NCBI GenBank assembly: GCA_946412245.1
Contig: CAMKGM010000002.1
Span: 22,717 to 86,716, forward strand
Reading direction: 5' to 3'
From: an uncultured Bacteroidales bacterium
GTDB lineage: Bacteria; Bacteroidota; Bacteroidia; Bacteroidales; Muribaculaceae
DNA length: 64,000 nt
Numbering within the stretch: position 1 is the first letter of the stretch; each line of letters opens with the position of its first letter. The notes beneath the pieces are model-generated. The model was not told the DNA's origin. It worked only from the letters and a program-made list of their open reading frames with translations, and did no database searches. Below, in pieces: positions 1-7,498 of the stretch. The translations under genes and the position numbers were made by a program.

Positions 1-1238
1 ACCCCTACTTTGAGAAACCGCTGTCGTATCGTCCTGACTTATATCAGTTGCTGGACATAGACGGCGACGGTAAGTATGAGTTGTGGGTGCGTGACGGCGG
101 TGGTGACGAGGGGGCTTTGTTCACCTTCAAGAATGGCAAGCCGCAAATCGTCACGCACGAGAACTATCGCATGCGCATTGCTATTAAGGGCAATCTTGTC
201 AGCGTGGGCGGAAGTGCCGGAACAGGTGCGTTCGTGACAGAGTATTACCTTATTGAAAACAGCAGTTCGGTCAAGGCACCGTTCATCCAGATTGACGAGA
301 CTGACATGGATGGCAATACAATAACTCGCTACATGACTGTGAACGAGGATGAATTCTCGCCCGGCAGCGCCATGGCCTTCTTGAAGCGGGCCCGTAGCGG
401 CAAACCCTATGATCCCGACGAAATGGGCTGGGAACAGTTCAACATGGTGGGTCGATATTTGCCTGCGAAGTCCGACATCACCTTGCGCGAGCGTCCCATG
501 TTCGTGGAACCCGACATTGCCGCCAACAAGTTTGTGGCGCTTTGCGAAGATGGCGTTTCAGATGCCCGTTCCTATAACCACATGATTTTCAAACCCCATG
601 TGGGTAAGGTCAGTTTTACGGCCGACATGGGTTATGACAACGACCTGTATCGCTATGCCTACAAACTCAATGACCCAAGTTTCACCAAGAAGATGTTCCG
701 TGGCTACCAGAGCGATGAGGCCTGCCCCGTGGTGGTGAAGGAGTCGTTCTTGCGCACCCATAACCCCCTGCAATTCAGCCGCTGGAAAGAACCCGAGCAG
801 ATTGTGGGCCTGGGCAACGAATATATGCTGAAACAAATCTCCGACCGTTACGAAGGTCGCCCCATCAAGGAAATCAGGTGGATTGCCGGCTGCGAGATTA
901 ACGAGCGCATGTTCTATGCCATCCAGTTTGAGGACCAAAGAGGAGTGGCGCTGGGTTGCGTGGTGTGCTTTGCCGAGGGCGAACTGGTATCGTCGTGGGA
1001 CAATTATGCCGAACTCAATGGCGAGGGCGCCGATGCTCACCAGTCGGTGTGGCACGTCGATGACGAAGGTGACTACTTTAGCATTGCACCCAGCATCCAC
1101 TGCATGATGGGCACCGATGCCGGTCTCGAACTCTATGTGATGCGCTATGGTGCCGAGAGTTACTCGACCATGATTTTGCGCGAGATAGGCGACCAGTTCA
1201 TCTGCATCCAGAACGATTATCACTACATTCAGTATTAA
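1..1238 (+). CDS. Hypothetical protein, 5' end outside the window
   Basis: The frame is open from the first bases (codons in phase with position 3) and runs to a TAA at 1236-1238, so the start lies upstream and about 411 residues are visible. An early acidic segment, DIDGDGKYELWVRD, resembles the calcium-binding loops of VCBS/FG-GAP repeats; the rest is a soluble mixed alpha/beta sequence I do not recognise. The following gene, 48 bp downstream on the same strand, is an exported YARHG protein, so the two may be co-transcribed. I cannot tell whether this protein has a signal peptide because its N-terminus is missing. No function is assigned. Confidence 0.75.
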   Translation, partial: PYFEKPLSYRPDLYQLLDIDGDGKYELWVRDGGGDEGALFTFKNGKPQIVTHENYRMRIAIKGNLVSVGGSAGTGAFVTEYYLIENSSSVKAPFIQIDETDMDGNTITRYMTVNEDEFSPGSAMAFLKRARSGKPYDPDEMGWEQFNMVGRYLPAKSDITLRERPMFVEPDIAANKFVALCEDGVSDARSYNHMIFKPHVGKVSFTADMGYDNDLYRYAYKLNDPSFTKKMFRGYQSDEACPVVVKESFLRTHNPLQFSRWKEPEQIVGLGNEYMLKQISDRYEGRPIKEIRWIAGCEINERMFYAIQFEDQRGVALGCVVCFAEGELVSSWDNYAELNGEGADAHQSVWHVDDEGDYFSIAPSIHCMMGTDAGLELYVMRYGAESYSTMILREIGDQFICIQNDYHYIQY

Positions 1239-1286
1239 ACTCACACTGTGTTTTAATGTCTAACACAAGAATTAAATCATCTCATT

Positions 1287-2246
1287 ATGAAACGCATATC
1301 TCTAATTATCGCCATGCTCATGGTCACAACTCTGGCCATGCAGGCCCAAAAGGTGCAAAAAGGCACCTTCTGGCACGATGGTTTCACCTTCTATCATGCC
1401 AATGCCATTGATCGCGACGGTACCATCCACTTCGTGGGCGGTTCTTTGCACGAGGGCGGCTCCCAGTTTGCACTCAAGACCACAACCAAGGCGGGTGAAT
1501 ACACTCTTGCCGAGAATGTGCCGGGCGATGAGTATTCAATGAATGTGTCATACTTGTTGCGCCCGGGCAATCGTGTGACACTCAATACCGTAGCGGGCAA
1601 GCAGGTGCTCATGTTCTATGACGGCAAGGGCGCCTTGAATACCGTGCTCTATGCCTTCGATGGCGACCTGTATAAGGCCATGGTCGCCGACATGCACACG
1701 CTGCTGGCTGGCCAGTATCGCGACACCCGTAACCGCGCTTTCACCTTCACCGAGCAAGGGCTATTCAGCGGGCCGGGTGAGTCCGACCTCAAGCCCTATC
1801 ACATCTTAGAGGAATACGACATCCCATCTAACGTAATCACAACACCTGCCGGCACCACCTATCAGGTGCACATCACGCCCGAAGGCATTGACCTCTGGCA
1901 CGGTATGTTCAACACCGACGAGGAATCGTTCATACCCGACGACAACGTCACCGCGCTCACGCGCACCCGGTCTCCATTTGGTGTGGGTATATGGCCCTTC
2001 GCGTCCTCTCAGTTGTTGTCGCCCACGCTCATCGCCCACTTCGACAAGGCTACGCTGCGACTCATGCGCAACGAGATTTGGGCCCGTCACGGCTACATTT
2101 TCACGGCCCCCGACCTGCAACAGTATTTCACGGCACAGCCGTGGTACACCCCCGGCGACAGCAACGACGCCATTCAACTCAGCGACATTGAGCAGCTCAA
2201 CGTGGACCTAATCAAGGCCATGGAGAATCGCCCCGATAACGATTGA
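1287..2246 (+). CDS. Exported YARHG domain protein
   Basis: 319 residues. The N-terminus MKRISLIIAMLMVTTLAMQAQ is a clear Sec signal peptide with cleavage likely after AQA or AQ, so the product is periplasmic or outer-membrane associated. The C-terminal ~65 residues contain NEIWARHGYIFTAPDLQQYF followed by a PWYTPG segment. This is the YARHG domain signature, an extracellular domain of unknown role found in many bacterial surface proteins. The middle is not recognised. The start is the ATG at 1287, after an AT-rich leader. The stop codon sits at the centre of an inverted repeat (AACGATTG at 2238-2245, CAATCGTT at 2247-2254) that could form a short 3' hairpin. Confidence 0.85.
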   Translation: MKRISLIIAMLMVTTLAMQAQKVQKGTFWHDGFTFYHANAIDRDGTIHFVGGSLHEGGSQFALKTTTKAGEYTLAENVPGDEYSMNVSYLLRPGNRVTLNTVAGKQVLMFYDGKGALNTVLYAFDGDLYKAMVADMHTLLAGQYRDTRNRAFTFTEQGLFSGPGESDLKPYHILEEYDIPSNVITTPAGTTYQVHITPEGIDLWHGMFNTDEESFIPDDNVTALTRTRSPFGVGIWPFASSQLLSPTLIAHFDKATLRLMRNEIWARHGYIFTAPDLQQYFTAQPWYTPGDSNDAIQLSDIEQLNVDLIKAMENRPDND

Positions 2247-2297
2247 CAATCGTTGCGCGGCGCGCGTCAGGTGAAATTAGGTGGTGAAATTTCCTCG

Positions 2298-2334
2298 AAT
2301 ATGTTGCGATTGCAACATATTTGCACTAATTTTG
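2298..2334 (+). promoter_or_regulatory. Promoter with a perfect palindrome between its two elements
   Basis: A Bacteroidales-type promoter can be read as TTG at 2304-2306, a 20 bp spacer, and TAATTTTG at 2327-2334. A perfect 10 bp inverted repeat, AATATGTTGC (2298-2307) and GCAACATATT (2312-2321) separated by 4 bp, covers the upstream element and most of the spacer. Such placement suits a dimeric repressor. The ATG of the DUF4199 gene follows only 8 bp after the -7 element. Confidence 0.5.
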
Positions 2335-2342
2335 CCCTGTAA

Positions 2343-2885
2343 ATGACTGAAAAGCGAGAGAGCATATTCAAGTATGCCGCGCGGTGTGGTCTCCCCATGG
2401 GAGCCTTTCTGTCGGTAATGTCGGTGGCTATGGTGTTTAGCGACCGCGTGCCGTTTTTGTCTATCTTTGTCCTTACATTGCTCCTGGGTACGCCTTTTCT
2501 TGTTTACCGACTGTTACGCGCGCGTTATGTGAGCGACAATGGCACCACCGACTTTTCATCGCTATGGATGATTGGCATTCTCACCTTCATCTATGGTTCC
2601 CTCATTTGCACGGCGGTGACCTATGCGCTGCTGCAATGGTTGCGACCCGACTTCTTCTACGACATGGCGCAGATGGTCATTGACCAGTATAAGAAGGTGC
2701 CGGCCGCCTCTGAGATGGTCGATGTGCTCACTAAGGCCATAGACAACGGCCTGCTGCCCAGCACCATCGAGTTCCTGTTCCAGATGTTCTGGCTCACCTC
2801 TTTCCTGGGCTCACTGCTCAGCGCGATTGTGACGCTGGTGGTGCGCTCTGTCAAAATCAAACCCCAAAGCAATAACCGAAATTAA
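2343..2885 (+). CDS. DUF4199 family membrane protein
   Basis: 180 residues with about four hydrophobic segments (near residues 14-32, 36-54, 75-98 and 142-168), so an inner-membrane protein. The pattern (short basic N-terminus, two early membrane helices, a soluble loop, and a C-terminal helix ending in basic residues) matches the Bacteroidetes DUF4199 family, whose genes often lie directly upstream of a family 2 glycosyltransferase, as here (21 bp gap). A role with that transferase in envelope glycan or lipid-linked sugar synthesis is inferred from linkage only. The ATG at 2343 lies very close to the predicted promoter, which implies a very short or absent 5' leader. Confidence 0.75.
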   Translation: MTEKRESIFKYAARCGLPMGAFLSVMSVAMVFSDRVPFLSIFVLTLLLGTPFLVYRLLRARYVSDNGTTDFSSLWMIGILTFIYGSLICTAVTYALLQWLRPDFFYDMAQMVIDQYKKVPAASEMVDVLTKAIDNGLLPSTIEFLFQMFWLTSFLGSLLSAIVTLVVRSVKIKPQSNNRN

Positions 2886-2906
2886 ATCAATCAAGATATA
2901 CTAATT

Positions 2907-3887
2907 ATGAACCTGAGCATTGTAATCCCCTTATATAACGAAGCCGAGTCGCTGCCGGAACTCGTACAGTGGATTGAGCGCGTGATGAACGAGAACCATT
3001 TCACCTACGAGGTGCTCATGATTGACGATGGCAGCACCGACCGCTCATGGGAGGTCATCAGTCAGTTGCACGAGGCCAACCCCTGTGTTAAGGGCGTGCG
3101 ATTCCGTCGCAACTATGGTAAGTCGCCCGCGCTGAACACGGGTTTCAGCCGTGTGCAAGGCGATGTGGTCATCACCATGGATGCCGACCTGCAAGACAGT
3201 CCCGACGAGATTCCCGCGCTGTACAAGATGATTACAGAGGAGGGCTACGACCTGGTGAGCGGTTGGAAGAAGAAACGCTACGACCCCAAGAGCAAGACCA
3301 TTCCCACCAAGCTCTTCAATGCCACGGCACGCCGTGTGAGCGGCATCAAGAATCTGCACGACTTCAACTGCGGCCTCAAGGCCTATCGCCGCGAGGTGGT
3401 TAAGCACATTGAGGTCTATGGCGACATGCATCGCTACATCCCTTATTTGGCTAAGAATGCCGGTTTCAACCGCATCGGCGAGAAGGTGGTGCAGCACCAG
3501 GCGCGCAAGTATGGCACCACAAAGTTCGGACTTGACCGCTTTGTCAATGGCTATCTCGACCTGCTCACACTCTGGTTCCAAACCAAGTTCGGCAAGAAAC
3601 CCATGCACTTCTTCGGTTTGCTGGGCAGCATCATGTTCATCCTGGGCTTTATCGCTGTAATCATTGTGGGAGCCTTGAAACTCTACAATATGTATAGCGG
3701 CCACTCCTATAGGCTGGTGACTGACTCTCCCTACTTCTACCTCGCTCTCACCTCGATGATACTGGGCACCCTGCTGTTTCTCGCGGGATTCTTGGGCGAA
3801 CTCATCATTCGCCACTCGCCCGATCGCAACCATTATGAAATTTCTGAAGAAATCATCGACCCTCATGCTCAAGACTCTGAATCATAA
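2907..3887 (+). CDS. Family 2 glycosyltransferase, polyprenyl-phosphate type
   Basis: 326 residues. The N-terminal GT-A domain shows VIPLYNEAESLPEL, the nucleotide-binding MIDDGSTD and the metal-binding DADLQDSPDE motif, followed by LVSGWKKKRYD and the FNCGLKAYRREV segment typical of DPM1/GtrB/ArnC-like enzymes. Two C-terminal membrane helices (about residues 232-258 and 272-300) anchor it in the inner membrane. Family members transfer a sugar from a nucleotide donor to undecaprenyl or dolichyl phosphate; donor and final glycan cannot be told here. The last 53 bp overlap the start of the next gene in another frame, so translation may be coupled. Confidence 0.9.
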   Translation: MNLSIVIPLYNEAESLPELVQWIERVMNENHFTYEVLMIDDGSTDRSWEVISQLHEANPCVKGVRFRRNYGKSPALNTGFSRVQGDVVITMDADLQDSPDEIPALYKMITEEGYDLVSGWKKKRYDPKSKTIPTKLFNATARRVSGIKNLHDFNCGLKAYRREVVKHIEVYGDMHRYIPYLAKNAGFNRIGEKVVQHQARKYGTTKFGLDRFVNGYLDLLTLWFQTKFGKKPMHFFGLLGSIMFILGFIAVIIVGALKLYNMYSGHSYRLVTDSPYFYLALTSMILGTLLFLAGFLGELIIRHSPDRNHYEISEEIIDPHAQDSES

Positions 3888-4344
3888 ACTCGCGCAACTC
3901 TTGATGCTCATGCTCCCTGTTGTCGTGGCGGCGTGCAGCGACAGCGGATGCATAGGCAACAGCAGTAGCATTCCGCTCGCGGCATTCTATGACTATGACA
4001 CAGGAGCGGCGGGTTCTATAGGTCCCGTCACCATCAGGGGCATCGGCGCTCCCGGCGACTCTTGCCTCGTTGACAACACTACCGTGAACCAGGTCTATCT
4101 GCCCTTGCAGGCGAGCGCCGGGTCGTCAACATTTGTCTTCGATTTTCATGACGATGAACTTCCGCCCGACACGCTCACCCTGCGCTATGAGGCGGTGCCG
4201 TATTTTCATTCGTCGGAATGCGGTGTGATGTATTTGTTCAACATCAGTGGCTACGACGTTACTGATCATCTCATTGATTCCATCGCTTTGCCTTATCAAG
4301 TGATTAATAATGAAGACAAGGTAACCATCAAACTCTATTTTTAG
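3835..4344 (+). CDS. DUF6452 family lipoprotein
   Basis: 169 residues from the first ATG; a second in-frame ATG at 3865 would avoid part of the overlap with the upstream glycosyltransferase gene. The segment LMLMLPVVVAACSDSGC is a lipoprotein signal with cysteine after VAA, so the mature protein is probably an outer-membrane lipoprotein. The remainder is beta-rich, and its size, the cysteine pair after the lipobox, and pairing with a DUF6048-like gene 17 bp downstream match the DUF6452 family of Bacteroidetes. The function of that family is not known to me. Confidence 0.7.
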   Translation: MKFLKKSSTLMLKTLNHKLAQLLMLMLPVVVAACSDSGCIGNSSSIPLAAFYDYDTGAAGSIGPVTIRGIGAPGDSCLVDNTTVNQVYLPLQASAGSSTFVFDFHDDELPPDTLTLRYEAVPYFHSSECGVMYLFNISGYDVTDHLIDSIALPYQVINNEDKVTIKLYF

Positions 4345-4361
4345 CAATATCCTGCCTCACA

Positions 4362-5252
4362 ATGAAAATCAGGCTTCTATTCATATTATTTCTCTTGACT
4401 GCCGGCAACGTTTTGGCGCAGAACGCTCAGCCCGACAAACGCCATGTGACCCCCGTCAAGCCATCGACCAACACCACGCTCACACCCGCCAAGGGTACCG
4501 ACGACAAGGTCATTGAGCGCTATGTCATGGGCGACACGCTCTCGGCACTGGAGGAGCTGCGCAAGGACTCGTTGCGACGTGTGTATCCGCGTTACCCGAA
4601 ACTCACCGATGTCTCGTTCGGGGTTAACATTCTCGACCCTCTGCTCATGGCTTTCGGCCAGCGTTATGCCGCTCTTGACTTCAGCGCTACGCTCAATATG
4701 TGGAACCGATTGCAGCCTGTCGTTGAACTCGGACTGGGCTGGGCTAACAACAACCCTGATGACATGAACTTTACCTACAAGGGAAAACTCTCGCCATTCA
4801 TGCGCATTGGTGCCAACTATAATTTCCTTTTCAAGAACGATCCTAAATATCAGTTCTTTTTAGGACTCAGACTGGGATTCTCGTTCTTCAAGTATGACAT
4901 TACCGACATTAATTATCATAATGGCTATTGGAACGAGCACCTTAGCCCCACAATCAAGGGCGAGAGTTCGCACGCCCTCTGGGGGAGTCTTGTCGCAGGT
5001 ATGCGCGTGCATGTGTGGCGCAACATCTCGGCCGGCTGGCAGGTGAAGTATCAGGGAGTGTTTACTTACAAAAAAAACACCAACTCCGACCCATGGTTTG
5101 TGCCCGGATTCGGCAAGCGCGACCGTAAGTTTGCCTTCGGGTTCAGTGTCTACTACACACTGCCGCTCATGCGCGACCGCTGGCCGGTCAAGAACTCTGC
5201 CAAACACCCTGCCTCCGCACCTTCAGCCGCTCCGGCAACGGCTGCGCCTTAA
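4362..5252 (+). CDS. DUF6048 family putative outer-membrane beta-barrel protein
   Basis: 296 residues. The signal peptide is MKIRLLFILFLLTAGNVLAQ. From about residue 85 the sequence alternates short hydrophobic strands with polar turns (VSFGVNILDPLLMAFGQRYA, LRLGFSFFKYDI, FAFGFSVYYTLPLM). The strand near the end is aromatic, as in small outer-membrane barrels, and is followed by an Ala/Pro-rich tail. Partnering with the DUF6452 lipoprotein upstream supports the DUF6048 label. The pair probably forms an envelope unit; its substrate is unknown. Confidence 0.7.
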   Translation: MKIRLLFILFLLTAGNVLAQNAQPDKRHVTPVKPSTNTTLTPAKGTDDKVIERYVMGDTLSALEELRKDSLRRVYPRYPKLTDVSFGVNILDPLLMAFGQRYAALDFSATLNMWNRLQPVVELGLGWANNNPDDMNFTYKGKLSPFMRIGANYNFLFKNDPKYQFFLGLRLGFSFFKYDITDINYHNGYWNEHLSPTIKGESSHALWGSLVAGMRVHVWRNISAGWQVKYQGVFTYKKNTNSDPWFVPGFGKRDRKFAFGFSVYYTLPLMRDRWPVKNSAKHPASAPSAAPATAAP

Positions 5253-5307
5253 TCCCTTTTCGACCTAACGACCCATTTAGGTCAATCTGTATTATGTGTT
5301 TTTCATA

Positions 5308-5339
5308 TTGGCGCGATGCCGCGTCGGCCGCTACTTTTG
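5308..5339 (+). promoter_or_regulatory. Predicted promoter of the terminase-like gene
   Basis: TTG at 5308-5310, a 21 bp spacer, and TACTTTTG at 5332-5339 fit the Bacteroidales consensus. The chosen ATG is at 5344, so transcription would begin at or near the start codon. Confidence 0.4.
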
Positions 5340-5343
5340 CGGT

Positions 5344-7209
5344 ATGGAAAACACAAATAGTCACTCTCAATACACCGCTGAACAACTCCTGGAGGAGAAT
5401 CGGCGTCGCAATCAAGCGCTCATCACGCCTTACGATCCCATTATCGGAATTGGGGCATGTGGCGAGCGCAAATCAGTTACTGTCGATGGGCTGGGGCAAG
5501 TCTTTGTTCCTGTAGAGATGCTTGCCGCCGAATCGCCCGATGTGGCTCATGACAAGATTCAATTTAACAAGGCGCGTCTGCGTTACGACTTTGAGTTCTG
5601 GTGCGCCACTTGTGCCACTGTGCGTCACAAGGTCACCGGCCGGAATGTCAAACTTGTGCTCAATGCCCCGCAGCGGCGCGTGCTTGCTGAGATTGAACGG
5701 CAACGAAAGCAGGGCGACGGCATTCGCCTCATTCTGCTCAAAGCACGCCAGTGGGGCGGGTCTACGCTTGTGCTCATGTACATGGCTTGGATTCAAATTG
5801 TGCTGCGCAAGAACTGGAACAGCCTCATTTGCGGCCATAAACGCAACACCTCGGCCGCCATCAAGGGCATGTATTCCAAGTTGCTACGCTATTACCCTAA
5901 AGAGTATCTTGAGGAAGGGAAACCGTTCAAGTTTCGCAACTTCGAGGGCAGTAGCCAAACTCAACTCATTGAGCCTCGCGATTGCCTCGTGATCATGGGC
6001 TCAGCCTATAGCGAGGATGCCGTGCGTGGTTATGATGTGGCCATGGCGCACCTGAGCGAGGTGGCATTCTGGCCGCAGAGCCCGCATCACGACCCGTTCG
6101 ACATCATTCGCTCCGTTGACGGTACCATCTTGCTGGGCGACCTTTCTATGGTGGTCATGGAGTCAACTGCCAACGGAGTGGGGCAGTTTTTTCACAATGA
6201 GTGGATGAATGCCGTGCAAGGGCGCAGTGACAAGCAACCTGTCTTCGTTCCCTGGCACGAAATCGAGATTTATCGCCGTCCGGTTACCGACCCGCTTGAG
6301 CTCTGGCAGTCGCTCGACGAGTATGAACGGAATCTCTGGGAAGAGCATGGCTGCACGCTGGAGATGATTAATTGGTATCACGCCAAGCGTCGCGCCTATT
6401 CCGGTCATCACCTCATGATGGCTGAATTCCCCACGACCGACATTGAGGCCTTTGCCACGACGGGCAGTTGCGTCTTTGATCTCAATAGCCTCGATGCCAT
6501 GCGTCGCGATTGCCGTCCACCCGTCTATTGGGGCGATATTATTTCCAATCCGCCTAACACTCTGCGCAATATCAACACAAACGCCAGTGACTCCAAGAAT
6601 CTCAAGATTTGGGCCTATCCCGTCAAGTCTCCTTACAAGTCGCGTTACATCGTAGCCGTCGACATTGGCGGTCGTACCGATAAAGCCGATTTCTCAGTCA
6701 TCACTGTGCTCGACCGCAAGGAAGACCCTGCCGAGAAACCTGAAGTGGTGGCGCAATGGCGAGGGCACATTGATCACGACCGGCTGGCATGGAAGGCGGC
6801 GCAACTCGCTGCCTACTACGACAACGCACTGCTCGTGGTCGAGAGCAACACGGCTGACCGCGAGAAGAATGAAGGCGCTTCTTCAAAAGGCATTCTGGGG
6901 ATGCTGCAACAGCGTTACGCTAATCTGTATAAAAGAAAGAATCAAAAACCCGGATTCCACACTAATCGCGAATCAAAAAACGATGTGGTGTTCACACTCA
7001 TATCTTGGATTCGCGACCGCCTGTTCATTGAGCACGACGTTGAGGCGATTGACGAATTCAGTTGGTTTGAGTTCAAGAGCGGCGGCAGTTACGGCGCAAT
7101 TACGGGCAAGCATGACGACATTGTTATGTCGCGCGGCATTGCCATAAAAGTGGCTATTGATAATCCGCTCACCCCAAAATTGAACCCTGCCGACTTCATG
7201 CGAGCTTGA
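5344..7209 (+). CDS. Phage terminase large subunit-like protein, isolated
   Basis: 621 residues from the ATG at 5344; the frame stays open a little upstream, but that part overlaps the promoter. The ATPase half has a Walker A-like LLKARQWGGST (about residues 133-143) and an acidic strand AMAHLSEVAFW (about 231-242) in the Walker B position. The nuclease half has VAVDIGGRTDKADFSVITVL (about 437), VVESNT (about 497) and KHDDIVMSRG (about 588), supplying the acidic residues of the RNase H-like fold. These enzymes cut and package phage DNA. No portal, small terminase, capsid or integrase gene lies nearby, so this is a prophage remnant or a retained single gene. All key motifs look intact. Confidence 0.85.
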   Translation: MENTNSHSQYTAEQLLEENRRRNQALITPYDPIIGIGACGERKSVTVDGLGQVFVPVEMLAAESPDVAHDKIQFNKARLRYDFEFWCATCATVRHKVTGRNVKLVLNAPQRRVLAEIERQRKQGDGIRLILLKARQWGGSTLVLMYMAWIQIVLRKNWNSLICGHKRNTSAAIKGMYSKLLRYYPKEYLEEGKPFKFRNFEGSSQTQLIEPRDCLVIMGSAYSEDAVRGYDVAMAHLSEVAFWPQSPHHDPFDIIRSVDGTILLGDLSMVVMESTANGVGQFFHNEWMNAVQGRSDKQPVFVPWHEIEIYRRPVTDPLELWQSLDEYERNLWEEHGCTLEMINWYHAKRRAYSGHHLMMAEFPTTDIEAFATTGSCVFDLNSLDAMRRDCRPPVYWGDIISNPPNTLRNINTNASDSKNLKIWAYPVKSPYKSRYIVAVDIGGRTDKADFSVITVLDRKEDPAEKPEVVAQWRGHIDHDRLAWKAAQLAAYYDNALLVVESNTADREKNEGASSKGILGMLQQRYANLYKRKNQKPGFHTNRESKNDVVFTLISWIRDRLFIEHDVEAIDEFSWFEFKSGGSYGAITGKHDDIVMSRGIAIKVAIDNPLTPKLNPADFMRA

Positions 7210-7289
7210 TGGATGAGATGTTGACCAACAATACCGTAGCCGGCGGCGACCCCCCTTGTTTATCGGGCAATATTTACTTGGAAACTTGA

Positions 7290-7329
7290 ATAAAAAATTA
7301 AAGAGCCTGCGCTTCGCAGCGTTGGCTCC
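7290..7329 (-). terminator. Minus-strand intrinsic terminator candidate
   Basis: GAGCC (7303-7307) pairs with GGCTC (7324-7328). Inside, TGCG and CGCA close a three-base loop. On the minus strand the stem is followed by TTTAATTTTTTATT, as expected for termination of leftward transcription. Confidence 0.45.
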
Positions 7330-7415
7330 TTAAAATCTACAATCTATAAAAACATATATATTTCATCAGAATAGAACCTAATTTTCATCCTAATGTCGAA
7401 ACCAAGCACTGATTT
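7290..7415 (-). ncRNA. Candidate small RNA or tiny-peptide transcript
   Basis: A minus-strand promoter at 7422-7452 (TTG, 20 bp, TACCTTTG) and the terminator-like hairpin ending near 7290 would delimit a transcript of about 120 nt. It lies between the converging terminase and SusD-like genes, where no larger gene fits. The transcript could encode a 14-residue peptide (ATG at 7388, stop at 7344-7346), but nothing shows that this is translated. Everything here is inferred from promoter and hairpin pattern. Confidence 0.3.
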
Positions 7416-7421
7416 CGCCGA

Positions 7422-7452
7422 CAAAGGTAGTTACCAATTTCGGCAATTCCAA
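7422..7452 (-). promoter_or_regulatory. Minus-strand promoter in the convergent intergenic region
   Basis: Read on the minus strand: TTG (7450-7452), a 20 bp spacer, and TACCTTTG (7422-7429). It points away from the SusD-like gene and into the otherwise empty stretch to its left. Confidence 0.4.
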
Positions 7453-7498
7453 ATATTTTGGGAAATTTTTTTGAAATCATGTGTTTAAGGGGGAAGAT

